35,961 nucleotides of DNA from Pasteurellaceae bacterium (GTDB lineage Bacteria > Pseudomonadota > Gammaproteobacteria > Enterobacterales > Pasteurellaceae): contig JAUNAB010000017.1 of the NCBI GenBank assembly GCA_030527795.1, forward strand, positions 1 through 35,961. Direction: 5' to 3'. Positions 27,036 through 35,940 of the stretch are shown one piece after another; within the stretch, counting starts at the first letter, position 1, and each line of letters starts with the position of its first letter. The notes under the pieces are model-generated. The model saw only the letters and a program-made list of their open reading frames with translations. It ran no database searches and was not told where the DNA came from. The position numbers and the translations under genes were made by a program.

Positions 27036-27353
27036 CTAATATTCCCATTTTTCAGGATCAAGCCCTAATTGACGCATGATCGTTTTGGCGTCATCAGGAA
27101 TTTCATCATGCCGTTCTTTTTGCAAATCGGCATCACTCGGCAAGGGTTGCCCTGTGAACGCGTGTAAAAAGGCTTCACAAAGCAATTCACTGTTTGTGGC
27201 GTGGCGTAAGTTTTTAATCTGGCGACGAGTCCGTTCATTCGTTAAAATTTCTAATACCTTAATGGGAACCGATACGGTAATTTTCTTAACTTGTTCACTT
27301 TTCTTGCCGTGTTCAGCATAGGGGCTGATGTATTTTCCGTCCCAATGTGCCAT
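27036..27353 (-). CDS. metJ: Methionine regulon repressor MetJ
   Basis: MetJ is a ribbon-helix-helix dimer that represses methionine biosynthesis genes with S-adenosylmethionine as corepressor. The 105-residue product is the same length as E. coli MetJ and almost identical in its core: [20 protein letters not shown] (DNA-contacting beta-ribbon at about residues 21-29), [20 protein letters not shown] and [23 protein letters not shown] precedes the ATG. I see no clear repeated met boxes (AGACGTCT) upstream. The gene stands alone and converges on ubiA; a single ACCGCGGT copy (27023) lies between the two stops. Confidence 0.98.
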   Translation of the reverse strand: MAHWDGKYISPYAEHGKKSEQVKKITVSVPIKVLEILTNERTRRQIKNLRHATNSELLCEAFLHAFTGQPLPSDADLQKERHDEIPDDAKTIMRQLGLDPEKWEY

Positions 27354-27432
27354 AACTATCCTTCTAACCCTTCAAAATTTAAGGGTATTTTAATGAAAAA
27401 CCCCCTAAATAACAATCAAGAATGCCCCATAA

Positions 27433-27463
27433 AAAATGCGGTATCATTTCAATACCGCATTTT
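27433..27463 (-). terminator. tpiA terminator
   Basis: AAAATGCGGTAT (27433-27444) and ATACCGCATTTT (27452-27463) form a perfect 12-bp stem with a 7-base loop directly after the tpiA stop. On the minus strand T residues of the stem end and beyond complete an intrinsic terminator. Confidence 0.75.
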
Positions 27464-27476
27464 GATTCATTTTTAA

Positions 27477-28262
27477 TTACTCTTTCGCTTTTGCCGCTGC
27501 TTTCACAATCACAGCAAATGCTGGGGCTTTAAGTGATGCACCGCCCACTAATGCACCGTCAATATCAGGTTGCGTGAAAAGTTCTGCCGCATTAGCATCG
27601 TTCACTGAACCACCGTATTGAATGATCACTTGATCTGCCACTGCTTGCGATTTTTTCGCTAAATGACCGCGGATAAATGCGTGTACAGCTTGTGCTTGTG
27701 CTGGGGTTGCAGATTTACCCGTACCAATCGCCCAAATAGGCTCATAAGCAATCACTGCACCATTAAAAGCTTCAATGCCTAAGGCATTCACAACTGCATC
27801 AATTTGACGTGCACACACTTCTTCAGTTTTACCCGCTTCGTTTTCCGCTTCAGTTTCACCAATACATAATACAGGCGTTAAACCTACGGTTTTTAACACA
27901 CCAAATTTTTGTGCAATAAATTCATCACTTTCTTTATGATAAGTGCGACGCTCAGAATGACCGATAATAATGTATTTCGCACCAAACTCTTTTAGCATAT
28001 CCGCTGAAATATCGCCAGTAAATGCACCTTTTAAATTCACATCAACATTTTGAGCACCTAATGCAATCAGATCGCCACCGCTGCAACTACAACCAGCCAA
28101 TGCCGCTTCTGATTCAGCTAAATACATTACAGGCGGAGCAATTGCAACATCACAACCTGTCACACCATATAATTCCGCTTTTAAGCCTTCAATCAATTCT
28201 TTAGTAAACGCTTTGCTACCATTGAGTTTCCAGTTACCCATAACTAAAGGACGACGTGCCAT
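27477..28262 (-). CDS. tpiA: Triose-phosphate isomerase
   Basis: TpiA interconverts dihydroxyacetone phosphate and glyceraldehyde-3-phosphate in glycolysis and takes up the product of GlpABC. The 261-residue TIM barrel (E. coli 255) has the active-site N10 and K12 in MGNWKLNGS, catalytic H102 in IIGHSERR, catalytic E174 in [15 protein letters not shown] (the flexible loop 6 follows), and the phosphate-binding IIQYGGSVN and [10 protein letters not shown] cysteine-rich CSCSGG insertion near residues 58-63 replaces the usual short loop. AGGAG precedes the ATG. A -10 element TATAGT is at 28309-28304. Codons are strongly biased, as expected for a highly expressed gene. Confidence 0.98.
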   Translation of the reverse strand: MARRPLVMGNWKLNGSKAFTKELIEGLKAELYGVTGCDVAIAPPVMYLAESEAALAGCSCSGGDLIALGAQNVDVNLKGAFTGDISADMLKEFGAKYIIIGHSERRTYHKESDEFIAQKFGVLKTVGLTPVLCIGETEAENEAGKTEEVCARQIDAVVNALGIEAFNGAVIAYEPIWAIGTGKSATPAQAQAVHAFIRGHLAKKSQAVADQVIIQYGGSVNDANAAELFTQPDIDGALVGGASLKAPAFAVIVKAAAKAKE

Positions 28263-28303
28263 TTGTTTTCTCCTATGAAGATAATTAAAAAATATTGTTG
28301 CGT

Positions 28304-28309
28304 ACTATA
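28304..28309 (-). promoter_or_regulatory. Candidate -10 element of tpiA
   Basis: TATAGT on the minus strand, about 40 bases before the tpiA start codon, with a partial -35 (TAGAAA) 17 bases further upstream. The remainder of the 189-base divergent gap to 28452 is AT-rich; TACAAT at 28374-28379 is a weak plus-strand -10 candidate for the acetyltransferase gene. Confidence 0.4.
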
Positions 28310-28451
28310 CCAAATTTTAGCCAACTTTTTCTAAATTTTTTATCTTTTTAATGATTATTTCGTGTAAAAAGGCTACAATCTACTGTACAAATTTTTTAAT
28401 TTTTAACCAACTTCGTTGGATTTGCTTTAACACTAATTAAACCTAACCATT

Positions 28452-28883
28452 ATGAAAATTTTTAAAGTTGAACAATGGAATTTAGATATTCTATTGCCTT
28501 TATTTGAAGAATACCGTCTTGCTCACGGTATGACACAAAATCCCGAACGTACCTTAACATTTTTAAGTAATCGCATTCGCTTTAGTGAAAGTATTTTATT
28601 CATTGCAACCCATAAAGAACAAGGCATTGGTTTTGTTCAACTTTATCCCCGCCTTTCTTCATTGCAATTACAACGCTACTGGCAACTCACTGATATTTTC
28701 GTGCAAGATTTGCCCAATAAAATGGACATTTATGCCGCATTAATTGAAAAAGCCAAAGAATTTGTCTGTTTCACCCAATCCAATCGTTTAGTCGTTGAAC
28801 AAGAACTGCCTTATCAATCCATTTGGGTGCAAGAAGGTTTTCAGATAAACGATAAAAAAGCCGTATTTGAATTACAGTTATAA
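28452..28883 (+). CDS. GNAT family N-acetyltransferase
   Basis: A 143-residue protein with the GNAT layout: an N-terminal helix (DILLPLFEEYRLAHGM), a central FIATHKEQGIGFVQLYPRLS strand pair, and LTDIFVQDLPNKMDIYAALI where the acetyl-CoA-binding helix should lie. LTDIFVQ is the usual beta-4 strand. The classic R/Q-x-x-G-x-G/A pyrophosphate loop is degenerate here, so activity is not certain. The substrate is unknown. No strong ribosome binding site is seen before the ATG. It stands alone, divergent from tpiA and convergent with panF. Confidence 0.7.
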   Translation: MKIFKVEQWNLDILLPLFEEYRLAHGMTQNPERTLTFLSNRIRFSESILFIATHKEQGIGFVQLYPRLSSLQLQRYWQLTDIFVQDLPNKMDIYAALIEKAKEFVCFTQSNRLVVEQELPYQSIWVQEGFQINDKKAVFELQL

Positions 28884-28890
28884 AAATGTA

Positions 28891-28940
28891 AAAAACTGAT
28901 TGATTATTGATAATAATTTATCCCTTCCCAATCAGTTTTT
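28891..28940 (+). terminator. Terminator between the GNAT gene and panF
   Basis: AAAAACTGATTG (28891-28902) pairs perfectly with CAATCAGTTTTT (28929-28940) around a 26-base loop that can fold further. Stem ends are A/T runs on both sides, so it can serve both convergent genes. Confidence 0.7.
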
Positions 28941-28966
28941 CTAAAAGGTAACTCTCTATCACAACA

Positions 28967-30403
28967 TTAACTTACATTTAACTGACGTTTCTCACCCCAT
29001 TTATTCGCCACTAAAAATGCAACTAATCCGAACACTAATGCAGGGACTATAGCATTGAAACCGAATAATTTAATTTTATATTCCGTTAATAACATAAAGC
29101 TGAGCAAACCAACTAACATTGAGCTGATTGCACCGTAAGCATTGGCTTTGTCCCAATAAAGCCCTAACACAATAACCCATAAAAATGCAGCTTCTAATCC
29201 ACCAAAAGCAAAAAGATTTAACCAAATAATCATATCAGGGGGATTAAGGGCGGCAAAAATAAGCAATATAGTGAGAATTAAGGTAATCGCAGATGATAGC
29301 CACGAAATCCGTTTTTGATTGCGTGCAGCTTCAGGTCTTGCAGCTAAATACAAATCTTTGACAAAAATTGATGAAGACTGAATCAACTGGGCATCAACGG
29401 TGGACATAATTGCCGACATTGGTGCGGCTAAGAAAATGCCTGCGATAATTGGCGGAAGCACTTGCAACATTAATTTGGGAATCACTTGATCTGGCACGTC
29501 AAGTTCAGGGATCACTGCACGCCCTAAGGTGCCGGCTAAATGCATACCAAACATAATAAGGCTCAGAATGACTGTACCGATTAACATACCGCGGTGCAAC
29601 GCCTTGCTGTCTTTAAACGCCATACAACGCACCGCAGTATGAGGTAAACCAACCACACCAAAACAGACTAATACCCAAAACGATGTCATAAATGAGAAAT
29701 CAAGCATATCATTCGGTCCATAAGGCGAAGTTAATTGCGGATTAATTTCATTGAGTTTTTCGACCGCGGTTTCTACGCCGCCCGCCGCATAAATCACGCC
29801 GATTAACAAAATAATGGTACCAATAATCATTATCGTACCTTGAATAGCATCGGTTAGTACAACGGCTCGGAAACCACCAATAAAGGTATAAAGTCCAACG
29901 GTAAGAGCAAAAATTAACAATGATGTGGTATAACTAATGCCCATTGTGCTTTCTAATAAACGTGCACCGCCAATAAATTGAGCCGTCATCGCGGCAAAGA
30001 ACGCAACCAATAAGGCAAGGCTAGCAATCCAAACTAAATATTTATTTTTATAGCGATACATCAACAAGTCGTTAATGGTTAACGCATTGCTTTCACGCGA
30101 CAATAACGCAAATTTTTTACCTAATGCTCCTAAGGCTAACCAAACTGCAGGAACTTGGATCATCGCCAATAAAACCCAGCCTAAGCCGTATTTATAGGCT
30201 GCCCCGGGTCCGCCGACAAACGAACTGGCACTGGCATAAGTTGATGCGGTTGTCATCGCAAGCAGAAAACCCGTCATTGACCGATTGCCGACATAATATT
30301 CCATTAAGAAATCGCCTTTTTGACGTTTTAAATAGGCATATAATGCGGCACCAAAAATAAAGACGAGATAAATTACCACAGGGAAAATAATACCTAAATT
30401 CAT
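28967..30403 (-). CDS. panF: Sodium/pantothenate symporter
   Basis: PanF imports pantothenate, the precursor of coenzyme A, with sodium across the inner membrane. The 478-residue protein (E. coli 483) belongs to the solute:sodium symporter family with 12-13 hydrophobic helices; YYVGNRSMTGFLLAMTTAST near the N-terminus and TASTYASASSFVGGPG are family blocks that line the sodium site. FIGGFRAVVLTDAIQGTIM is the classic SSS signature. The ATG overlaps the yhdT stop by four bases (ATGA), and the GAGGAT before it is a ribosome binding site. The yhdT-panF pair downstream of accBC matches E. coli order (accB-accC-yhdT-panF). Confidence 0.96.
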   Translation of the reverse strand: MNLGIIFPVVIYLVFIFGAALYAYLKRQKGDFLMEYYVGNRSMTGFLLAMTTASTYASASSFVGGPGAAYKYGLGWVLLAMIQVPAVWLALGALGKKFALLSRESNALTINDLLMYRYKNKYLVWIASLALLVAFFAAMTAQFIGGARLLESTMGISYTTSLLIFALTVGLYTFIGGFRAVVLTDAIQGTIMIIGTIILLIGVIYAAGGVETAVEKLNEINPQLTSPYGPNDMLDFSFMTSFWVLVCFGVVGLPHTAVRCMAFKDSKALHRGMLIGTVILSLIMFGMHLAGTLGRAVIPELDVPDQVIPKLMLQVLPPIIAGIFLAAPMSAIMSTVDAQLIQSSSIFVKDLYLAARPEAARNQKRISWLSSAITLILTILLIFAALNPPDMIIWLNLFAFGGLEAAFLWVIVLGLYWDKANAYGAISSMLVGLLSFMLLTEYKIKLFGFNAIVPALVFGLVAFLVANKWGEKRQLNVS

Positions 30404-30654
30404 TGTTGATCCTCATTATGTTGGTCTAAATCAAAATCTTGATACCAAATTTGAATAACCCAATAGGCGATTACCACAAACAAAATGGGTAAATAAATGC
30501 AAGAGAGTTCAAACCAAAGTGGGAATCCTATCGGTCCTGCTGAATTCGGCGGCAAATAAGCAAATGCACACCAGCCTGCTAAATAAGCAAATGTGCAAAA
30601 TAAGGCAATCTTCGCTTCTTTCGCTGCTTGCTGATATTTCTGTTTTAAATTCAT
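30400..30654 (-). CDS. yhdT: YhdT family inner-membrane protein (DUF997)
   Basis: An 84-residue protein with two hydrophobic helices (about residues 17-35 and 47-66), matching YhdT, a small membrane protein encoded before panF in many gamma-proteobacteria. FAYLAGWCAFAYLPP and GPIGFPLWFELSCIY are typical of DUF997. Members are thought to accompany or assist the SSS transporter, but the role is not established. Coupled by a four-base overlap to panF. A terminator for accBC lies just upstream at 30685-30710, so yhdT-panF may depend on read-through or a local promoter that I cannot define. Confidence 0.9.
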   Translation of the reverse strand: MNLKQKYQQAAKEAKIALFCTFAYLAGWCAFAYLPPNSAGPIGFPLWFELSCIYLPILFVVIAYWVIQIWYQDFDLDQHNEDQQ

Positions 30655-30684
30655 ACCATTTTCCTTGGTGTAAATTGAAGGTAT

Positions 30685-30710
30685 AAAAAAAGCGAATACA
30701 TATTCGCTTT
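30685..30710 (-). terminator. accBC terminator
   Basis: AAAGCGAAT (30689-30697) and ATTCGCTTT (30702-30710) form a 9-bp stem with a four-base loop, followed on the minus strand by further T residues. It lies between the accC stop and the yhdT start. The rest of the 138-base gap holds one CCGCGGT variant near 30784. Confidence 0.8.
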
Positions 30711-30792
30711 AGTCTAGTTAATCAATAACAACTTAAGATACCAACTATCGAATAGTTTAATCTAAAAAATGTACTGATTTTTGTCCGCGGTT

Positions 30793-32139
30793 TTAGTCGT
30801 GTAACCCGAGTTTTTTCTCTAAATAGTGGATATTTGTGCCACCTTGTTGGAAATTCTCATCGGCTAAAATTAATTCGTGTAACGGAATATTCGTTTTAAT
30901 GCCGTCAATAATGGTTTCACCTAAGGCATTTTGCATACGGCGAATTGCCACATCACGATTTTCACCATACGTAATTAATTTACCAATCATTGAATCATAA
31001 TATTGTGGCACTGTATAGCCAGCGTAAACGTGAGAGTCCCAACGCACACCTAGCCCACCAGGCGAATGTAAATGAGCCACTTTTCCTGGGGAAGGTAAGA
31101 ACGTAGTCGGATCTTCCGCATTAATACGACATTCTATCGCGTGACCTTTGACTTTAATGTCTTCTTGTTTGAAAGATAAAGGCAAACCTGATGCAATACG
31201 CAACTGCTCTTTCACTAAGTCAACGCCTGTAATCATTTCAGTGACAGGATGCTCAACTTGAATACGCGTATTCATTTCAATAAAATAGAACTCGCCATTT
31301 TCGTATAAGAATTCAAATGTTCCCGCACCACGATAGCCAATCTCAACACAAGCTTTCGCACAACGTGAACCGATATCACGACGCAGTTCTTCAGAAATCC
31401 CTGGTGCTGGGGCTTCTTCAACCACTTTTTGATGGCGACGTTGCATTGAACAGTCACGCTCAGCCAAATACACCGCGTTACCGTGCGTATCTGCCAACAC
31501 TTGAATTTCAATATGGCGTGGATTTTCAAGGTATTTTTCCATATACACCATATCATTATTAAACGCTGCTTTTGCTTCCGCTTTGGTCATCGCAATCGAC
31601 TCTTCTAATGCCGCTTCATTGCGAACAACACGCATTCCGCGTCCGCCACCACCGCCCGATGCTTTGATAATCACAGGGTAGCCAATCCGTTTTGCAATCG
31701 CTTTATTTTTGTCCATATCCGTGCCAACAGGACCATCAGAACCCGGCACACAAGGTACGCCCGCTTTTTTCATCGCATTAATTGCTGACACTTTATCGCC
31801 CATCAAACGAATCACATCAGCAGTTGGTCCAATAAAAATAAAACCTGAACGTTCAACTTGTTCTGCAAAATCTGCATTTTCAGATAAGAATCCATACCCA
31901 GGGTGAATTGCATCCGCTCCGGTCACTTCAGCGGCAGCAATAATAGCAGGGATATTTAAATAACTTTTAGTAGAAGGTGCAGGACCAATACAAACGGTTT
32001 CATCTGCAAGTAAAACGTGTTTTAAATCACGATCTGCAGTGGAATGTACCGCCACTGTTTTAATTCCTAATTCTTTACATGCACGCAAAATACGCAACGC
32101 AATTTCACCGCGGTTAGCGATAACGACTTTTTCTAACAT
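30793..32139 (-). CDS. accC: Acetyl-CoA carboxylase, biotin carboxylase subunit
   Basis: AccC uses ATP and bicarbonate to carboxylate the biotin on AccB, the first half of the acetyl-CoA carboxylase reaction that makes malonyl-CoA for fatty-acid synthesis. The 448-residue product (E. coli 449) begins [20 protein letters not shown] and has the ATP-grasp glycine loop [14 protein letters not shown], the [12 protein letters not shown] block and [21 protein letters not shown] 32139 matches the family start; the open frame runs on to 32178, but those extra codons fall in the accB-accC hairpin. AGGA lies upstream. It is the second gene of accBC. Confidence 0.98.
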   Translation of the reverse strand: MLEKVVIANRGEIALRILRACKELGIKTVAVHSTADRDLKHVLLADETVCIGPAPSTKSYLNIPAIIAAAEVTGADAIHPGYGFLSENADFAEQVERSGFIFIGPTADVIRLMGDKVSAINAMKKAGVPCVPGSDGPVGTDMDKNKAIAKRIGYPVIIKASGGGGGRGMRVVRNEAALEESIAMTKAEAKAAFNNDMVYMEKYLENPRHIEIQVLADTHGNAVYLAERDCSMQRRHQKVVEEAPAPGISEELRRDIGSRCAKACVEIGYRGAGTFEFLYENGEFYFIEMNTRIQVEHPVTEMITGVDLVKEQLRIASGLPLSFKQEDIKVKGHAIECRINAEDPTTFLPSPGKVAHLHSPGGLGVRWDSHVYAGYTVPQYYDSMIGKLITYGENRDVAIRRMQNALGETIIDGIKTNIPLHELILADENFQQGGTNIHYLEKKLGLHD

Positions 32140-32162
32140 AAGCATTCCTATATATAGATAAA

Positions 32163-32181
32163 AGGGTGAACTGGTCACCCT
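32163..32181 (-). terminator. Terminator-like hairpin between accB and accC
   Basis: AGGGTGA (32163-32169) and TCACCCT (32175-32181) form a perfect 7-bp stem with a five-base loop. On the minus strand it is followed by TTTTATCT, i.e. a weak intrinsic terminator in the 54-base gap between two subunit genes. It may allow more AccB than AccC to be made. Confidence 0.5.
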
Positions 32182-32193
32182 AAAATAATGGGA

Positions 32194-32667
32194 TTATTCA
32201 ATGATGATTAATGGCTCATCGAATTCAACTGCTTCACCATCGTTAATTAAAATTGCTTTTACCACGCCCGCTTTGTCCGACTCAATACGGTTCATCATTT
32301 TCATTGCTTCAACAATACAAAGGGCATCACCAACTTTGACACTTTGTCCCACTTCAACAAACACTTTTGCTTCTGGGCTTGGGCTACGATAAAACGTCCC
32401 CACCATCGGAGAACGAATAGTATGCCCACTAACTTCTGCCACAGCTTCAGCAGGTGCAGCAGTGGCGGCAGGTGCAACAGGTGCTGGCGCACTTGCAACA
32501 GGTGCGGCAACTGGTGCAGCAGGAAGCGTATATTGTACCGAACTTGGCGCAGCACTACCGCGGCTAATACGAACGGATTCTTCCCCTTCGGAAATTTCCA
32601 ATTCCATAATGCCTGATTCTTCTACTAATTCGATAAGTTTTTTGATTTTACGAATATCCATTGCCAT
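32194..32667 (-). CDS. accB: Acetyl-CoA carboxylase, biotin carboxyl carrier protein
   Basis: AccB carries the biotin that shuttles CO2 between AccC and the carboxyltransferase. The product is 157 residues, or 155 if translation starts at the second ATG ([18 protein letters not shown], the E. coli start). It has the N-terminal helical domain, a flexible Ala/Pro linker at about residues 38-75, and a C-terminal biotinyl domain with the target lysine in EAMKMMN (K121 by the short start). The thumb segment SPSPEAK is present. The order aroQ-accB-accC is conserved in gamma-proteobacteria. The 198-base gap upstream to aroQ should contain the promoter; I see only AT-rich DNA and a GTGAT/ATCAC inverted repeat near 32701-32723. 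Confidence 0.97.
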   Translation of the reverse strand: MAMDIRKIKKLIELVEESGIMELEISEGEESVRISRGSAAPSSVQYTLPAAPVAAPVASAPAPVAPAATAAPAEAVAEVSGHTIRSPMVGTFYRSPSPEAKVFVEVGQSVKVGDALCIVEAMKMMNRIESDKAGVVKAILINDGEAVEFDEPLIIIE

Positions 32668-32865
32668 AGTGATTTTTTCCGTTATGGTTAAATTAAAAAA
32701 GTGATAAGGGTTATTTTAATCACGTCATTTCCACAACAACTTTTTAAGGTGAAAATAAGGCACTATTGCCGACGAAATAACCTTTCCTGATGATAAATTT
32801 TTCGGTTTGCAAGATTACCCGAAATTTGCCCAATTTGCGACAAATTTCTCTGATTTTTGGCGAAA

Positions 32866-33318
32866 TTAGTCTTTTCTGCTCAAAAAATCAAGGGCAAAAT
32901 CAAAAGCGTACTGATATCCTTTCGCCCCTAAGCCACAAATTACCCCTTCGGCAATGTCGCTAAAGTAAGAATGATGGCGAAAAGACTCACGTTTATGCAC
33001 ATTTGACAAATGTACTTCCACAAAAGGAACTTGTACAGCGAGCAACGCATCACGCAATGCAACGCTCGTGTGAGTATAAGCGGCGGGATTAAAAATAATA
33101 AAATCAACCTGTTGAAATGCTTGATGAATTTTATTGATCAACTTTTCTTCGCTATTTGCCTGAAAACAGCTTAATTCAACCTGATGCTGATTTGCCAAGG
33201 CAATCAGTTGATTTTCAATGGTGGTTAATGATAACGCACCGTAATGCGTCGGTTCACGTACCCCTAACATATTTAGGTTTGGACCATTTAACACCCAAAT
33301 GTTGAATGTTTTTGCCAT
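32866..33318 (-). CDS. aroQ: 3-dehydroquinate dehydratase, type II
   Basis: AroQ converts 3-dehydroquinate to 3-dehydroshikimate in the shikimate pathway. The 150-residue protein has the type II size and motifs: [19 protein letters not shown] with catalytic R21 and Y26, [34 protein letters not shown] and [23 protein letters not shown] precedes the ATG. It is not the AroD (type I) enzyme of E. coli but is the usual form in Pasteurellaceae, encoded upstream of accBC. The 138 bases between asnC and aroQ hold the asnC terminator. Confidence 0.97.
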   Translation of the reverse strand: MAKTFNIWVLNGPNLNMLGVREPTHYGALSLTTIENQLIALANQHQVELSCFQANSEEKLINKIHQAFQQVDFIIFNPAAYTHTSVALRDALLAVQVPFVEVHLSNVHKRESFRHHSYFSDIAEGVICGLGAKGYQYAFDFALDFLSRKD

Positions 33319-33410
33319 ATTTGTTCCTTTCTTTTAGTTCACATCATTAGCACGAGCGGATTATAACGATTTTCATAGGTCCTGTGGTCTAACCATTTCA
33401 TTTAACGTCA

Positions 33411-33457
33411 AAAAACCGCGGTCAAAAATTCAAACGTTTTTTAGACCGCGGTTTTTT
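33411..33457 (-). terminator. asnC terminator made of an inverted ACCGCGGT pair
   Basis: Exact cores at 33415-33422 and 33445-33452 are 30 bases apart; with A/T flanks they form a long stem. On the minus strand it ends in six T residues right after the asnC stop codon. Confidence 0.8.
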
Positions 33458-33909
33458 TAAGGTTTAATATCGCGTAAAATCGGATTTTGCATGGAAATCA
33501 GGGTTTCGGTAGATTGGATTTCATCAATTAATTGGATCTTAGTCGCCAACACGGTGTGCAATTCTGCAATAGTGTGGGTCATTACTTTAATAAAAATACT
33601 ATAATTCCCCGTGGTGTAATAAGCTTCGACCACTTCGTCAAAGGTTTCTAACTGCTTGATGACTTTATCGTAGTCCTTGGCACTTTTTAAAATAATCCCA
33701 ATAAAGCAACACACATCGTAACCTAGTTTACGTTCATCAATCCGAACTTTTGTGCCTTCAATAATGCCTGATTGGCGCATTTTTTCCACACGAACGTGGA
33801 TAGTCCCAGGACTCACCCCAAAGGCTTTCGCCATTTCGGCATAAGGCGTGCGTGCATCTCGGGTAAGAACGTGTAAGATTTGTTGATCAAGTTTATCAAT
33901 TTGACTCAT
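33457..33909 (-). CDS. asnC: AsnC family transcriptional regulator of asparagine synthesis
   Basis: AsnC is an Lrp-type regulator that in E. coli activates asnA and is inhibited by asparagine. The 150-residue product (E. coli 152) is close to E. coli AsnC over its length: ARTPYAEMAKAFGVSPGTIH (helix-turn-helix), VRVEKMRQSGIIEGTK, LGYDVCCFIGIILKSAKDY and DEVVEAYYTTGNYSIFIKVM in the RAM ligand domain, ending MQNPILRDIKP. ATG 33909 (MSQIDKLDQQ) fits the family; the longer frame to 33930 adds seven unsupported residues. It is divergent from asnA across a 167-base AT-rich region where it should bind. Confidence 0.96.
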   Translation of the reverse strand: MSQIDKLDQQILHVLTRDARTPYAEMAKAFGVSPGTIHVRVEKMRQSGIIEGTKVRIDERKLGYDVCCFIGIILKSAKDYDKVIKQLETFDEVVEAYYTTGNYSIFIKVMTHTIAELHTVLATKIQLIDEIQSTETLISMQNPILRDIKP

Positions 33910-34007
33910 TATAAGATTCCATTTGAACAATAAATTAGAAAAATTCTAATAATTAGATATTATTTTTAAAAATTCTCTATATTTTAAAATATATAATAAA
34001 AAAAGCA

Positions 34008-34036
34008 TTGAAAATAAGCTGAATCATTGAATAATA
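34008..34036 (+). promoter_or_regulatory. Candidate asnA promoter
   Basis: TTGAAA at 34008-34013 and ATAATA at 34031-34036 are 17 bases apart, 41 bases before the asnA ATG. The upstream stretch 33930-34000 is over 85% A/T with short runs, a typical Lrp/AsnC-binding context. AAGG lies before the ATG. Confidence 0.45.
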
Positions 34037-34076
34037 CCCAAACTTTAAATTTCATTACATTCATAAGGTATTAACA

Positions 34077-35069
34077 ATGAAAAAATCATTTATTTTACAA
34101 CAACAAGAAATTAGCTTCGCAAAGAACACTTTTACCGAAAAACTTGCCGAGCATTTAGGCTTGGTTGAAGTGCAAGGTCCTATCCTAAGCCAAGTTGGCA
34201 ATGGTATTCAAGATAATTTATCAGGAAAAGAGAAAGCAGTTCAAGTAAATGTGAAGATGATCACAGATGCAGCCTTTGAAGTTGTGCATTCTTTAGCCAA
34301 ATGGAAACGCCACACCCTTGCACGTTTCGGTTTTGCGGAAGGCGAAGGGTTATTTGTTCATATGAAAGCATTACGTCCTGATGAAGACAGCTTAGACCAA
34401 ACCCATTCGGTATTCGTTGATCAATGGGACTGGGAGAAAGTGATTCCTGCTGGACGCCGCAATTTAGACTATTTAAAAGAAACCGTACGTGAGATCTATG
34501 CGGCACTATTAGAAACGGAAGAAGCGGTACATCAAAAATTCGGTCTATCGAAATTTTTACCAAAAGAGATTACCTTTATCCACAGCGAAGATTTAGTCAA
34601 ACGCTTCCCAAATATGAACGATAAAGAACGTGAAAATGCAATCTGTAAAGAATACGGTGCAGTCTTTTTAATCGGGATCGGTGGTGAATTATCTGACGGC
34701 AAACCACACGATGTCCGTGCACCAGACTACGATGACTGGACAACCGTTTCTGAAGGCGAATACAAAGGTTTAAACGGCGACATTTTAGTTTGGAATCCAG
34801 TGTTAGATCGTGCATTTGAGTTATCATCAATGGGGATTCGTGTAGATGAAACCGCATTGCGTAAACAGTTAGCTATCACTAACGATGAAGATCGTTTAAA
34901 ATTTGACTGGCACCAAGATCTTGTAAACGGTCGCTTACCACTTTCAATCGGTGGCGGTATCGGTCAATCCCGTTTAGCGATGCTATTATTACAAAAACAC
35001 CACATCGGCGAAGTCCAATCTAGCGTGTGGCCAAAATCAGTATTAATCGAATTTAAACATATTCTTTAA
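34077..35069 (+). CDS. asnA: Aspartate--ammonia ligase
   Basis: AsnA makes asparagine from aspartate and ammonia with ATP going to AMP. The 330-residue product has exactly the E. coli AsnA length. It has the class II aminoacyl-tRNA-synthetase-like fold of the family; blocks include [53 protein letters not shown] and the C-terminal [17 protein letters not shown] (ATP-binding motif 3). It is divergent from its regulator asnC, and expression should rise when asparagine is scarce. No ACCGCGGT repeat lies within the gene. Two hairpins follow it. Confidence 0.98.
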   Translation: MKKSFILQQQEISFAKNTFTEKLAEHLGLVEVQGPILSQVGNGIQDNLSGKEKAVQVNVKMITDAAFEVVHSLAKWKRHTLARFGFAEGEGLFVHMKALRPDEDSLDQTHSVFVDQWDWEKVIPAGRRNLDYLKETVREIYAALLETEEAVHQKFGLSKFLPKEITFIHSEDLVKRFPNMNDKERENAICKEYGAVFLIGIGGELSDGKPHDVRAPDYDDWTTVSEGEYKGLNGDILVWNPVLDRAFELSSMGIRVDETALRKQLAITNDEDRLKFDWHQDLVNGRLPLSIGGGIGQSRLAMLLLQKHHIGEVQSSVWPKSVLIEFKHIL

Positions 35070-35073
35070 TCGC

Positions 35074-35102
35074 AAAAGCGTGGTAATTACCACGCTTTTT
35101 TA
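35074..35102 (+). terminator. asnA terminator
   Basis: AAAAGCGTGG and CCACGCTTTT are a perfect inverted repeat around TAATTA, followed by further T residues, right after the asnA stop. Confidence 0.9.
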
Positions 35103-35115
35103 TTTGCATTGCCAA

Positions 35116-35160
35116 TACCACGGTCAAAATTCAATGAAATTTTTGACCGCGGTATTTTTT
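35116..35160 (+). terminator. Second terminator after asnA, inverted ACCGCGGT pair
   Basis: TACCACGGTCAAAATT (35116-35131) pairs with its near reverse complement ending at 35154, with one mismatch: the left core is ACCACGGT, the right exact ACCGCGGT at 35146-35153. Core spacing is 29 bases. Six T residues follow on the plus strand. Confidence 0.7.
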
Positions 35161-35219
35161 CTTGATTCAATTATGATATAGATATAATAAAATCATTTAA
35201 TTTATTAATGGATCCAATA

Positions 35220-35908
35220 ATGAAAATGAACACAGGTTATCCTGCATGGCTATTCTTAGCAAGTATTTTTCTCATCTTGCCCCAATCAAATAAACGCCAC
35301 GCAACCCCAAATGAATAATCCAACACTCAAATCAATTGAGTCTTTCCCTAAACAATTACCTAAAAATTGTGGTGATGGCTTAGCAAAACTGTATGATGAA
35401 TGTAGCAATCAAAATACAATTTTGCAAGCAGCGATACAAGCTGCTCAAATGCATCATAAAAATGTACTGATTATTTATGGTGCTGAATGGTGTATCTGGT
35501 GCCACGTTTTTGATAAGTATATTCGCGGACAAGTAAAAAAATTATGATTATAAATGGCGTATCAATGAAGGTGATTTAATCAGAATGCAGATGCAGGAAA
35601 TCAGTAATGAAAATGATATACAACAGGCAAAAGCTTTAAATCATTACGTTGCAGATCATTTTATCGTGGCACATATTGAAGGCGATCACACGAATGGAAG
35701 GGAAGCACTACGGCAAGTTAGTATAGATACCAGCAGTATTTATAGCTATCCACGTTTTTTCTTATTTAACTCGCAAGGACAATATTTAGCCGACTTATCA
35801 GGCTCAGCACTAGAAATTCGGGAAAGTGGTGAACGAGAATACCGCGGTTACAATCGCCAACTTTTATTGAATGCATTGCAAAAACTCAATAACAACCTTA
35901 ATAACTAA
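35220..35908 (+). pseudogene. Exported thioredoxin-like protein, split by two apparent frameshifts
   Basis: Three frames join to make one plausible protein of about 228 residues. Frame A (ATG 35220) encodes a signal peptide MKMNTGYPAWLFLASIFLIL and stops at 35316. Frame B (open to 35547) holds the thioredoxin-like core YGAEWCIWCHVFDKYI with a CxxC pair. Frame C (from about 35537 to 35908) holds the rest, including SSIYSYPRFFLFNSQGQYLA, the usual cis-proline and beta strand. One base too many at CCCC (35280-35283) and at AAAAAAA (35535-35541) would explain both breaks; corrected, the export signal reads ...ILPNQINA with a cleavable Ala. The gene is either decayed or affected by homopolymer error or phase variation. 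The product would be a periplasmic thiol-disulfide protein of unknown partner. Confidence 0.6.
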
Positions 35909-35912
35909 ACAA

Positions 35913-35940
35913 AAAGGGCATCTTTTGATGCCCTTTGTTT
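35913..35940 (+). terminator. Terminator after the thioredoxin-like gene
   Basis: AAAGGGCATC (35913-35922) and GATGCCCTTT (35927-35936) form a perfect 10-bp stem with a TTTT loop, followed by GTTTTT. This is a strong intrinsic terminator five bases after the stop. Its presence suggests that the gene was functional recently. Confidence 0.9.

Noticed and set aside
27367-27386. ACCCTT/AAGGGT inverted repeat in front of metJ
   Set aside because: Six-bp stem in AT-rich DNA without a T tail in a useful direction; not convincing as terminator or operator.
32301-32704. Several open frames on both strands over accB
   Set aside because: They arise from the repetitive Ala/Pro linker of accB read in other frames.
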